Translations under genes and position numbers: made by a program | Virus record (IMG/VR): IMGVR_UViG_3300037516_001048 | Location: 1 to 55,647 of that record | Direction: 5' to 3' (one strand) | Source: a virus | DNA: 55,647 bases | Notes under the pieces: model-generated | Told to the model about the DNA's origin: nothing | Databases searched by the model: none | What the model saw: only the letters and a program-made list of their open reading frames with translations | Shown: positions 32,447-39,951 of the stretch, in pieces | Numbering within the stretch: position 1 is the first letter of the stretch | How the letters are laid out: each line of letters begins with the position of its first letter

Positions 32447-32574
32447 GGATTAATCCGGAAGAATTGTCGTGCCGTGGCGGCGTCCCGCTGTTCGGGGCTT
32501 GCCCCGCACGGACAGGCGCAACCACTGACCAAGAGACCAGCGGCGATGATGAAAAGTGTAAGGAACCGATTCAC
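32443..32574 (-). CDS. Small lipoprotein (43 aa), o-spanin-like candidate
   Basis: GTG 32574 overlaps the upstream TGA as GTGA, and its stop overlaps the endolysin start as ATGA. The product has a hydrophobic signal (VNRFLTLFIIAAGLL) and a lipobox VSGC, then about 24 residues with a second pair of Cys. Tiny outer-membrane lipoproteins in lysis cassettes are often Rz1-type spanins. A longer frame through the region exists but reads unlikely sequence. Confidence 0.6.
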   Translation of the reverse strand: MNRFLTLFIIAAGLLVSGCACPCGASPEQRDAATARQFFRINP

Positions 32575-32864
32575 GACGTGATGAGGTTGAGCCGCTTGGC
32601 GATGTTGTAGGCGACCCAGCCGACCACCTGCGGGATCCACGGCCACGCCGTGATCTTGTCCCCAAAATGGAGCCGGACGAGATTGGCCACCCATTCCGCC
32701 TTGACCTTGGATTCGCCACCTGAAGATGATGCCACCACCGTCCACGCGATGACCGCTTGGAAGTCAGCCAGCGTCAGCCCATCCTTGCCATCAGCTTTGG
32801 ATAACTTGATGACCGCCGCCCGAAAAGCGCCGGCGATGGGATTGAAGAAGGATGGGAAATTCAT
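32571..32864 (-). CDS. Hypothetical protein in lysis cassette (97 aa)
   Basis: Begins MNFPSFFNPIAGAFRAAVIK; the middle has KADGKDGLTLADFQAVIAWT and the end is amphipathic with three Trp (ITAWPWIPQVVGWVAY). The DGK-LT-ADFQ phrase loosely matches DGKITPYEVVAIL in the protein at 33260-33607, so the two may be distant relatives. Its place before the lipoprotein and endolysin suggests a lysis or virion-wall role. Start ATG 32864 overlaps the previous stop. Confidence 0.55.
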   Translation of the reverse strand: MNFPSFFNPIAGAFRAAVIKLSKADGKDGLTLADFQAVIAWTVVASSSGGESKVKAEWVANLVRLHFGDKITAWPWIPQVVGWVAYNIAKRLNLITS

Positions 32865-33250
32865 GGGGCAGTAGTGGTCGATATTTCAGCCATTTGCACG
32901 TCGGCGGCGATCTGCGCCTGCTTCGTTGCTTCCTTCCCGGCGGCGGTGGAGGCCTTGGTCGCTTCCGTGGCCGCAGTGCGGTTGGTCAGTCCGTTCTCTG
33001 CAATTTCGGCCCCCTTGTTGAGCCCAGAAACCACCAAGCCGGTTCCCACAACCGTACCAACTGTCTTGCTGACGGAGATGAGGCTTTTGGAATTATTGAC
33101 CTCCCTGGCCTTGGCTCCATCAGGGGAAATATCCAGCCCGACAGTGTCACCGCCGAGGGAGTGGTAAGCATACGTCGCCCCATCCGGCCGCGTGCCGGTC
33201 ATGCTGGTGCATGACGGGAGCGCGAGGGACAGGAGAAAGAGGATTCGCAT
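32861..33250 (-). CDS. Lipoprotein (129 aa)
   Basis: The first 14 residues form a lipoprotein signal (MRILFLLSLALPSC), predicting lipidation at Cys14. The mature part is polar with a Gly/Val-rich central segment (VGTVVGTGLVVSGLNKG) and a Thr/Ala-rich helical tail. It lies in the lysis region, so an envelope role such as superinfection exclusion or spanin-like function is possible. No homologue is recognised. Confidence 0.65.
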   Translation of the reverse strand: MRILFLLSLALPSCTSMTGTRPDGATYAYHSLGGDTVGLDISPDGAKAREVNNSKSLISVSKTVGTVVGTGLVVSGLNKGAEIAENGLTNRTAATEATKASTAAGKEATKQAQIAADVQMAEISTTTAP

Positions 33251-33259
33251 GGGAAAAAG

Positions 33260-33607
33260 TTAAGCGACGGCGTCATCAGACCATGCCAGAAAAGTCACCA
33301 GCCCCTGGCGGAGCAGGTCGAAGGTGGCACCCACCTTGGCCCGCGTGGCTTGATCATCTTCCAGGGCCAGCGCATCGATCACCGTGAAATACAACTCGTC
33401 CAGCTTCTCCGGAGTCAGCGGCACCATCTCAGACGGGGCCAACTTGATGTCCTTGGCCGCAGCCCACAGCTTGCCCGCGTTACCGACAAGGATGGCCACC
33501 ACCTCGTAAGGGGTGATTTTCCCGTCAGCATTAGCCTTCCGGGCCTCATCGATCAGGGAGAACAGGGCCACCGCGGCCTCTTTGGTTTGGGGGATGGTGG
33601 TGTCCAT
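33260..33607 (-). CDS. Hypothetical helical protein (115 aa)
   Basis: All-helical, acidic, with ALFSLIDEARKANADGKITP near the start and a hydrophobic C-terminal segment (LLRQGLVTFLAWSDDAVA). The DGKIT motif recalls phage proteins near lysis genes that carry a similar N-terminal helix pair. Start ATG 33607, after a hairpin-rich gap. Function unknown. Confidence 0.6.
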   Translation of the reverse strand: MDTTIPQTKEAAVALFSLIDEARKANADGKITPYEVVAILVGNAGKLWAAAKDIKLAPSEMVPLTPEKLDELYFTVIDALALEDDQATRAKVGATFDLLRQGLVTFLAWSDDAVA

Positions 33608-33677
33608 AAGAGTTACCGTTTCGGGGGCGACGGGGTAGCCGCACCATCCCTGCCCGAGGGGCTTTATTCAACTTTGC

Positions 33678-34040
33678 CTACAGGAAATCGGAGACCTTCA
33701 GTTTGAAACTGATCGAGATCCCCACATCCTCCCTGGCCGTCGTCTCTGAACGCTGTTCACCCTGCCGCTGCGTCACCGTGGACGCCTCACTGACCGTCCG
33801 GTTTACCGCCGCGTCCCGCGTCTCCGTGGTCGTCCGCTGCGGACTGTCCTCGAGGGTTTCATTAGTGACCTTGCCCGGCCTACTCCTCGTCGTGGCCGTT
33901 TTCTGTGGGTTGATCTGCGACGTGGTCTCCGTGCCCGGCGTGCTGGTACTGGTCCGGTTGGTGATCGCGGTGTTGAAGTCGGTGCGTGTAGACCCCTCCC
34001 CGGCCTCTGTGAAGGTGACTACTTTACTTAGATCGGCCAT
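33678..34040 (-). CDS. Thr/Ser/Arg-rich low-complexity protein (120 aa)
   Basis: After a short N-terminus (MADLSKVVTFTEAGEG) about 80 residues are Thr/Ser/Gln/Arg/Glu-rich with no hydrophobic core (for example RTTTETRDAAVNRTVSEAST). The last 15 residues are hydrophobic (VGISISFKLKVSDFL). It shares this style with the next gene upstream, and both sit between the tailspike and lysis genes. Probably a disordered virion or linker protein; no family recognised. Confidence 0.55.
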   Translation of the reverse strand: MADLSKVVTFTEAGEGSTRTDFNTAITNRTSTSTPGTETTSQINPQKTATTRSRPGKVTNETLEDSPQRTTTETRDAAVNRTVSEASTVTQRQGEQRSETTAREDVGISISFKLKVSDFL

Positions 34041-34045
34041 AGTGG

Positions 34046-34513
34046 TTATTCGTAGGTGTTTTCAGTCGTCCGGGTGTCCTTGCCACTGGTTCCGGTGCCG
34101 GTGTGGGTGTCTGAGGTATCGGTGCTAACCGTCTTCTCGACACTTTTCTCACTCTCCCGGATAGTCTGGACCATATAGTAGGGCTGAACTTCCTCCTGCT
34201 CACTGGTGAGCTCCGTTTTCGTCGACGTGCTCTTGCCCTCAAAGGGCGATGCCACCGACCTCGATGTCGCCAATCCCTGCTCCTGCCGCTGCACCGACTC
34301 CGGATTGTCTGTCTGGGTTTCCGAGGGGAACGCCACCGACAGCGACGGCCGCTCCAGAGCATTGACGCCCGTAATCAGGTCCACCGTCACCGTGATCTCA
34401 TCCGTGAAGTCCAGGGTGGCAATCCCCTGCGCCGCCGCCGCGCACCGCGCCAGCTTCAGTTGTTCCGCCATACGCACCAGCGTAGCGCCAAGGTCATCGA
34501 TCAGGATTTTCAT
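34046..34513 (-). CDS. Hypothetical protein with Thr/Ser-rich tail (155 aa)
   Basis: Residues 1-60 look folded (MKILIDDLGATLVRMAEQLK and TDEITVTVDLITGV); residues 60-155 are Ser/Thr/Glu/Gln-rich and disordered (ending HTGTGTSGKDTRTTENTYE). The gene follows the tailspike by 3 bases and precedes a second Thr-rich gene by 5 bases. A minor tail or adaptor protein is possible. Confidence 0.55.
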   Translation of the reverse strand: MKILIDDLGATLVRMAEQLKLARCAAAAQGIATLDFTDEITVTVDLITGVNALERPSLSVAFPSETQTDNPESVQRQEQGLATSRSVASPFEGKSTSTKTELTSEQEEVQPYYMVQTIRESEKSVEKTVSTDTSDTHTGTGTSGKDTRTTENTYE

Positions 34514-34516
34514 AGG

Positions 34517-36325
34517 TCAGTAAATGGGTCCGATAAAGAATTGCCGGGAGGTGCTGGCAGCACTACCCGGCAACACAGGGTCGTAGAACCCGGTGCCAAT
34601 AGAGGCATAGGGGGCCGTGGTCTGCCGGGCATAGATGTTGCCACGGGAGTAGGAGGCAATGGCCCCTCCATTGGCTGTTGGGTCCTGCCTCGTTCCGTAG
34701 GATTTGATGTGTTGGCCGTAGGCATCATCCCTTAGCAGGAACAGGCAATCACCCTGCACATGGATCGAGTTGAGAGCTACCGTATCGCGCCAGTTGGCCC
34801 CTTGGTAAGAGAAAGTGATACCGGTCTCTGGATCGGTCTCTCCATATCCGGCAATCAGCACGGCGCAGGAATAACCATGGTAGTCAGCTACCGTTCCTGC
34901 AACGTCTGCGCCTGTCCTTCCGTCTGCATAGTAGACCGCCCCCCGTGCCCGGTCCATCATGTGGATCACATCAATGTTCCTGATAGAGACCGTGCTCGGT
35001 CCTCCATTGGATTCCCTGACCAAGACGCCGATAGTGGTGCCCTCGATGTGGACGTTTTCGACAGAGACACACCCTGCGACGATCATGGCGCACAATGGGT
35101 AGGTCAGGAAGTCGCCGTTCACGCGGGGGTCTTTCGTGTAAACAGCGGTATCTGCCCCGCCCGCCGTGCCTCCTGTCGCATAGTTACTACTGCTCGACTT
35201 AGCTAAAGCGAAAGCGACGGTGCCCACCATAATCTTGCAGTCGTAGCTCCACTTACTCAGGTAGATACCAACCATGGTCCGTTTAGTTGGTCCGAACATC
35301 CAAAAGTTACTGATGGTCAGGCCGTTTACGGTGGCAGGGTTTGGATAAGGAGTCCCGGCAGGGATGATGGTCGTAGCGGCCCGGTGGCGGCAGAATCCGA
35401 TCCCAAAACCGGATGGACTGGTGATCAGGATGTCGTCAATGACAGAACATTCCTCCACTCCACCCTGCGCCGAGATTCCGGAAACATTGCGCGTCCAGTT
35501 GGCGTAAGTGGCAGCGCCGCAGTGCAAGTCAAGCCCCCTGATTTGGGTGCGGTAAGTGGCGGCGGCATGAGCGGTGGCTGTGGGGGTGTAAGTGCCTCCC
35601 AACCAGATCATCGCGGCATGGTTCCCGCCAGAAACTTCTGGCCACTGCTCTGCGTGTAGCCAGACAGTAGGTGCCCAGTTGGTAGTAGCAAATATCTCAG
35701 TGCGTCCGGAACCTGCTCCGACAAGGGAAGACATGGTGCCGCTAAGGTCCAGTGGGCGGGCAACGTAGTAGGCGCCTGCGGCCAAGGAGACGCGGATACC
35801 CACCCGCGGACTAATGGCCCCGGCGTAGGGGGTAAAGGACTGGATGGCGCAGTTGATGGCAATGTCATCCCGCAGGACTGCGGCGTTGGATGGGGTGCTG
35901 TAATCAATGATCGTGGACGACGGGTAAGTGCCGTAAGTCCGGGCGGAGAGGCCCCACCACTCCGGGTAGACGTCAGCCCTGCCAAAGGTGCCTCTGATTT
36001 CTCCGGCGGCAAACCCGCTGAAAATCTGCCGCCTGCTGGCGAGGCACTCCCCCAAAAAGAGCAGTAATGACCCTGATCCCTTGATCAGCTTGAACCCGGC
36101 AAACTCAATACCCTTGCCGAAGCCAATGGTAGTGGTGCCAGACGGCAGGACGATATTGGCACAGAGGCGGATCACCAAGTCCCCAGCCTCTGCGAGGGCG
36201 GCGAGGAACTCAGCCTGGGTGAAGACGGACCGGATGGCGGCGGGGGCGCCATCTGGCAACAAATCCAACGAGTCACGGATCCCAGCCAGTTGGCCGGCGC
36301 TTGCTGAGGTAAGTTCAATGGCCAT
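34517..36325 (-). CDS. Tailspike protein with beta-helix
   Basis: A 602-residue protein starting MAIELTSASAGQLAGIRDSL at ATG 36325, whose first bases overlap the stop of the upstream gene. A longer in-frame version to 36508 reads that gene's 3' end and is rejected. The N-terminal about 120 residues may attach to the particle. The long middle is Gly/Asn/Ala-rich with regularly spaced hydrophobic strands (IRGLDLHC, VNGLTISNFWMFGP, SVENVHIEGTTIGV, IRNIDVIHM), as in parallel beta-helix polysaccharide-degrading tailspikes. Catalytic residues were not identified. Confidence 0.7.
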   Translation of the reverse strand: MAIELTSASAGQLAGIRDSLDLLPDGAPAAIRSVFTQAEFLAALAEAGDLVIRLCANIVLPSGTTTIGFGKGIEFAGFKLIKGSGSLLLFLGECLASRRQIFSGFAAGEIRGTFGRADVYPEWWGLSARTYGTYPSSTIIDYSTPSNAAVLRDDIAINCAIQSFTPYAGAISPRVGIRVSLAAGAYYVARPLDLSGTMSSLVGAGSGRTEIFATTNWAPTVWLHAEQWPEVSGGNHAAMIWLGGTYTPTATAHAAATYRTQIRGLDLHCGAATYANWTRNVSGISAQGGVEECSVIDDILITSPSGFGIGFCRHRAATTIIPAGTPYPNPATVNGLTISNFWMFGPTKRTMVGIYLSKWSYDCKIMVGTVAFALAKSSSSNYATGGTAGGADTAVYTKDPRVNGDFLTYPLCAMIVAGCVSVENVHIEGTTIGVLVRESNGGPSTVSIRNIDVIHMMDRARGAVYYADGRTGADVAGTVADYHGYSCAVLIAGYGETDPETGITFSYQGANWRDTVALNSIHVQGDCLFLLRDDAYGQHIKSYGTRQDPTANGGAIASYSRGNIYARQTTAPYASIGTGFYDPVLPGSAASTSRQFFIGPIY

Positions 36326-37244
36326 GGGGGGTGCCGTATCCGTGGGGGGTTGATTGGGTATCGACGGCCAGCCCGCCGACTTGCTTCCAACTGGAGGCAG
36401 TGGACTGGATGGCGTCCTGACGGGTGAACCGCGACCGGTCAAACCAGCGGTGGGTCGAGAGACCCTCGCCCGCCATCGCGACAATAAACCCCGCAACTTC
36501 GTCATCATAAGGTAGATCCACCGGTCGTACAGACGATCCCAGCGTCAGCGGCACCGGAGCCACCAGCGCATCAAAGGCCAACACCGTCATGGCACTATGC
36601 CCCGGCGTCAGCTCCACCAACGTCCGCATCACCCCGGCGTGCTGGATGCGACGCACCGCGAACGATTTTGGCCCGTAGTTGTATCGCTCATCGTGGCGCT
36701 CGACTTGGAAATAATCCTGCCTGCTCACCCGGTCAATTACCGGGCTGACAATCCGCTCGATCATCACTGGCGACAGCTTGGCGTCATGGCAGAGCGTGGC
36801 CCCCACGGTACCGGTCTGCTGCCCAAGGTAAGGATGCCGCAGCGCCGTCCCGTCAAAAATGTTGGACTGATCCCCAGCCACGTCGATCCGGCAATACGGA
36901 CGCGGCGATTCCATCACAGACTCACCGTTGAACAGCAGTGGCTCACCGTCAAAAAACAGCGGCTCTCCCTGATACGTGAGAATGTCCTGAATGGATGGGA
37001 AGGCGACCCCCGAGAGGCCGCGCAGCCCGTAACCGGCCACCACCACAGTCCCCGTGGCGGGGCCGTAGAATTCCAGACTCATCGCCTGCTTTTTGTAATG
37101 CACCGGCAGCGCCCGCCACACCGCCGACTGGGCCGCGTTGAGTGAAAGCAGCAGGTCCCGCATCCCAGACGGGTCCATCGCCCCCTGATCCGGCAGCGCC
37201 AGCCACCGCGTCATCGCCTGTTGAATCAGCGTGATTGAATTCAT
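36315..37244 (-). CDS. Virion protein, tail or adaptor candidate (309 aa)
   Basis: Mixed alpha/beta protein with a duplicated phrase GEPLFFDGEPLLFNGES near residue 95 and otherwise ordinary globular sequence. It lies between the large CBM/adaptor-like protein and the tailspike, both leftward, with 4-base and 11-base overlaps. This is the region where short-tailed phages encode tail tubular or nozzle proteins. No family was recognised, so the role is inferred from context. Confidence 0.55.
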   Translation of the reverse strand: MNSITLIQQAMTRWLALPDQGAMDPSGMRDLLLSLNAAQSAVWRALPVHYKKQAMSLEFYGPATGTVVVAGYGLRGLSGVAFPSIQDILTYQGEPLFFDGEPLLFNGESVMESPRPYCRIDVAGDQSNIFDGTALRHPYLGQQTGTVGATLCHDAKLSPVMIERIVSPVIDRVSRQDYFQVERHDERYNYGPKSFAVRRIQHAGVMRTLVELTPGHSAMTVLAFDALVAPVPLTLGSSVRPVDLPYDDEVAGFIVAMAGEGLSTHRWFDRSRFTRQDAIQSTASSWKQVGGLAVDTQSTPHGYGTPHGH

Positions 37245-39439
37245 TTATTGGTGGGTCCTTTCCGTTCGGTCTCTTTTGGAGTCGGCGTGAAATCACCCAA
37301 CAGTCCCAGCACTTCCTCAGCCTGTTTCAGGATGGCATCCTTGACGTTGTCCTTGACCGTGTACCGGCTCGACAGGGCGTAGTAGAGCGCCAACGGAATC
37401 AGCAGGGTTTCGGCGAAGTTATGAGGCACCGCCAGAATGGTCCCGCCGACAACATCGCTGCACAGGTAGACCGGCGGACGCACCGTCGCTTGCAGATGCA
37501 CCTTCCACGTCCTCGTACCGTCGTAGACCGGGGCCAGCATCACCCGCAGTGACGGGATGCCGATCACCGTGCCATCGTCCTCCGCCTCGACATAATAGGC
37601 GGACGGAATCCGGAGGAAGCGCAGGCTCTCCTCGCCGGCCAACAACGGAAAGGCGTCACGCTCCGCGCTGGCCTTGAAGGATTCGTATTCATGCCGGGTC
37701 GTCAGCGGCCGCAGCGGGAAGCGGGAAAACGTCGTCTCCCCAGCATTCGTGGCCGGGAGAAATTCCGCCCGCTTCACACTCACCGTGCCCCGTGGCAACG
37801 TCACGGACTCCGCCACCCCAGACACTCTGGTCAGGGTCAGCGGCACCGTGGACACAAATCCAAATTCCTTCCCGGAGGAGTAAAGCCGCTGCATCGCCGC
37901 ATTCAGCTTGCCGACAGCCTCATCCACCGCCGGATCATCACACCCCAGTTGCTTGCAGGACGGATGGCCCCACAGATTGACAATCCGCTGCACCGCATCC
38001 CGCACCAATGCGTAACCGAGCGGTTGGGATTCCGCCGTCAGCCCGCCCCGCCCCGGCAGGGTGGCCGACAAAAATTTAATCCCCGCCGCCCCGGATCTCA
38101 TCCCTCCGACGGCCGGCATCGTGATCACCCCGGACGGTTTCGACGTGCCCTTGGCAGATCCAGATGACAAAGACCCCACCGCAGGCAGGGACGCTGACGA
38201 TGTCCGCGTCCGCCTTGACCCGCCCACCAGCCCACCCACCGCAGGCATCAGCGAGTTCGAGGGCCGGACTACCCGCGCCAGCGCCGTCAGTCCCCCGACT
38301 CCCGGCAGGGTAGCCTTCAACGTAGGCATGGCCCGCCAAAGAGCCTGCACCATGGATACGTTATCCATGCGGAGCTCGAAAGGATACTCGATGGGTCCCA
38401 GCCCTATGTAAGTGAGCGGGAACTTTATCGTGTGCGTGCCGGAGGTCGCCTTGAAATAAAAGTCGTGGGTGCCGTCTACGCCGACATCCCCCAGCACTGT
38501 GCTATCCACCATCACGGTCATAATGCCCCGCGAGAAGTTCGCCACGACATCCAGTGAGATGCGGTAATACTGACCCGAGAGCAGTCCTGTAATCACCTGA
38601 TTCAGGGCCGGGGTAGACGTGTGACCGGTGTAGTTGATTAGGGCAAACGCCACCTCATCAACCAGGGGGGCTTGTTCACTGACAAAGTCTGTGTCCCACT
38701 CCGCAGAAGGCGTAAAGTCGCTCAGTGCCATGATAAAATCACCATTCACCACCTTCTCCGGCCGGCGCTTCAGCCTTACGTAATCCAATTTCATGGATGC
38801 GACCCCGCCGGAAACGGACGCTGCGCGGAACCGCAAGGTAGTGATAGCCCCGGTAGCCGTGAAGACGTACGCCCCGAGATTGACGTTTTCGCTGTCCAAG
38901 GTCACCATATCCACCGACCCGGAGAAATTCCGGATCAGTAGAGAGAGTGCCGCTGGAGGATCGTCATTGACGTTGGAGATGCCCCACGTCAGCAGGTAGG
39001 ACTCTCCCACCACTGTAGCCACCGTCACCGTGGCGCTGGCGGAATCGGTGGACGCAGACGCAGACAGATCAATCGCCGAGTTTCCCCCGCCAGTGATCCA
39101 CACTGCCGCACCCGTGGTGCCCACCGCCGTCAGCGCCCAGCCGGGAAATAGCGCCGGATTCTCAAGGAATTCAGAGTTCGGGACCAACTCCACATACCCA
39201 TGGGCCACGCCCGTCCGGCGGTATATCTGCCCGGCATTTTCGCCAGTCAGGATTTGATATTCCTCCCCGGCGACGGCGTCCGTGAAGGTCCACACGTAAT
39301 CACCCAGACGCGCCACGCGATTCTCCTGTCCGACCCATTCGCCGGACGCGCCTACAGGGGCCACGATGTACGTGTCCCCCGTTGACAGTCCAACGATCAG
39401 CCCCGGAAAAGTCAGGGTATTGTCGATGGCGTATTCCAT
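37241..39439 (-). CDS. Multidomain virion protein: DUF2793-like, two CBM-like domains, repeats, adaptor-like end
   Basis: 732 residues. N-terminal 60 residues resemble DUF2793 (STGDTYIVAPVGASGEWVGQ). Two jelly-roll domains follow, at about 88-225 and 230-370 (each opening PNSEF or NGDF and closing with MKLDYV or LRMDNVS), like carbohydrate-binding modules. Residues about 372-470 hold five copies of an about 20-residue repeat with the core (L/M)PAVGGL. The last 250 residues (RDAVQRIVNLWG, KLNAAMQRLYSSGKEFGF) look like a globular head-tail adaptor. Such a mix suggests a tail protein that also binds surface glycans. The tail PTPKETERKGPTNK is leader-encoded. Confidence 0.65.
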   Translation of the reverse strand: MEYAIDNTLTFPGLIVGLSTGDTYIVAPVGASGEWVGQENRVARLGDYVWTFTDAVAGEEYQILTGENAGQIYRRTGVAHGYVELVPNSEFLENPALFPGWALTAVGTTGAAVWITGGGNSAIDLSASASTDSASATVTVATVVGESYLLTWGISNVNDDPPAALSLLIRNFSGSVDMVTLDSENVNLGAYVFTATGAITTLRFRAASVSGGVASMKLDYVRLKRRPEKVVNGDFIMALSDFTPSAEWDTDFVSEQAPLVDEVAFALINYTGHTSTPALNQVITGLLSGQYYRISLDVVANFSRGIMTVMVDSTVLGDVGVDGTHDFYFKATSGTHTIKFPLTYIGLGPIEYPFELRMDNVSMVQALWRAMPTLKATLPGVGGLTALARVVRPSNSLMPAVGGLVGGSRRTRTSSASLPAVGSLSSGSAKGTSKPSGVITMPAVGGMRSGAAGIKFLSATLPGRGGLTAESQPLGYALVRDAVQRIVNLWGHPSCKQLGCDDPAVDEAVGKLNAAMQRLYSSGKEFGFVSTVPLTLTRVSGVAESVTLPRGTVSVKRAEFLPATNAGETTFSRFPLRPLTTRHEYESFKASAERDAFPLLAGEESLRFLRIPSAYYVEAEDDGTVIGIPSLRVMLAPVYDGTRTWKVHLQATVRPPVYLCSDVVGGTILAVPHNFAETLLIPLALYYALSSRYTVKDNVKDAILKQAEEVLGLLGDFTPTPKETERKGPTNK

Positions 39440-39442
39440 GAT

Positions 39443-39853
39443 TTAGAGGGTGGCGCGGATACCGGACGCGCCGGAGGGGATTTTGAACGTGTCACCGGCA
39501 TTGATTTGTTGGTTGACGGTGAGCGGACCCCACCAGAGCAGATTCCCCAAGGTGGCCGCGTCAAAAAACCCGACCGCCACGATAGTCCCCCAACCCGCCG
39601 CCGCTTCCAGAAAGGAGACGCTCGATGTTAGGTTGATCTCCCGCGAAGTGGTTCCCGGAAACGATGCGGTGCTTCGCACTAGACTAAGGCGGCTATACCC
39701 GGTTCCGCCAGCCACCTCCACCCCCGGACTCGCGTCATTCGGTGGAGCAGTAGTGTAGAGACCGAGATGCAGGTTGGCTGGCAACGTCAAGGTACCGGCG
39801 TTGAAAATGTGATTCAGGATAGTATTGCTGAAAACGGCAGAAGGTCCGGCCAT
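39443..39853 (-). CDS. Phage tail-fibre-type small protein (136 aa)
   Basis: Contains the pattern NTILNHIFNAGTLTLPANLHLGLY and later GTGYSRLSLV, then a beta-rich C-terminus with a GWGTIVAVGFFD strand. Proteins with this LNHIF, LxLGLYTTAP, YxR order form a widespread family annotated as phage tail fibre or virion protein. It follows the capsid gene and its terminator-like hairpin. Start ATG 39853. Confidence 0.7.
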   Translation of the reverse strand: MAGPSAVFSNTILNHIFNAGTLTLPANLHLGLYTTAPPNDASPGVEVAGGTGYSRLSLVRSTASFPGTTSREINLTSSVSFLEAAAGWGTIVAVGFFDAATLGNLLWWGPLTVNQQINAGDTFKIPSGASGIRATL

Positions 39854-39876
39854 GGCGGTAAAAAAATAGGAGGGTT

Positions 39877-39922
39877 TGAAAATGGGGCGGGGGGAGGAAA
39901 ACCCAATAACCTCCCCCCGCCC
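39877..39922 (-). terminator. Strong terminator-like hairpin after capsid gene
   Basis: Read leftwards: GGGCGGGGGGAGG, 12-base loop, CCTCCCCCCGCCC, a perfect 13-base stem, followed by CATTTTC. It lies just after the GGCCCC-family hairpin downstream of the major capsid stop. It may partly terminate transcription so that capsid mRNA exceeds downstream tail mRNA. The T-tract is short. Confidence 0.65.
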
Positions 39923-39928
39923 TTAACC

Positions 39929-39945
39929 GACCCCGTTATGGGGCC
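39929..39945 (-). repeat. Intercistronic hairpin, GGCCCCGTAACGGGGCC family
   Basis: Leftwards GGCCCCATAACGGGGTC, 6 bases after the capsid stop and directly before the 13-base-stem hairpin. Confidence 0.6.
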
Positions 39946-39951
39946 GATAAA

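Noticed and set aside
36326-36508. N-terminal extension of the tailspike to 36508
   Set aside because: It overlaps the upstream gene in another frame and is Arg/Pro/Ser-rich, while ATG 36325 gives a clean start.
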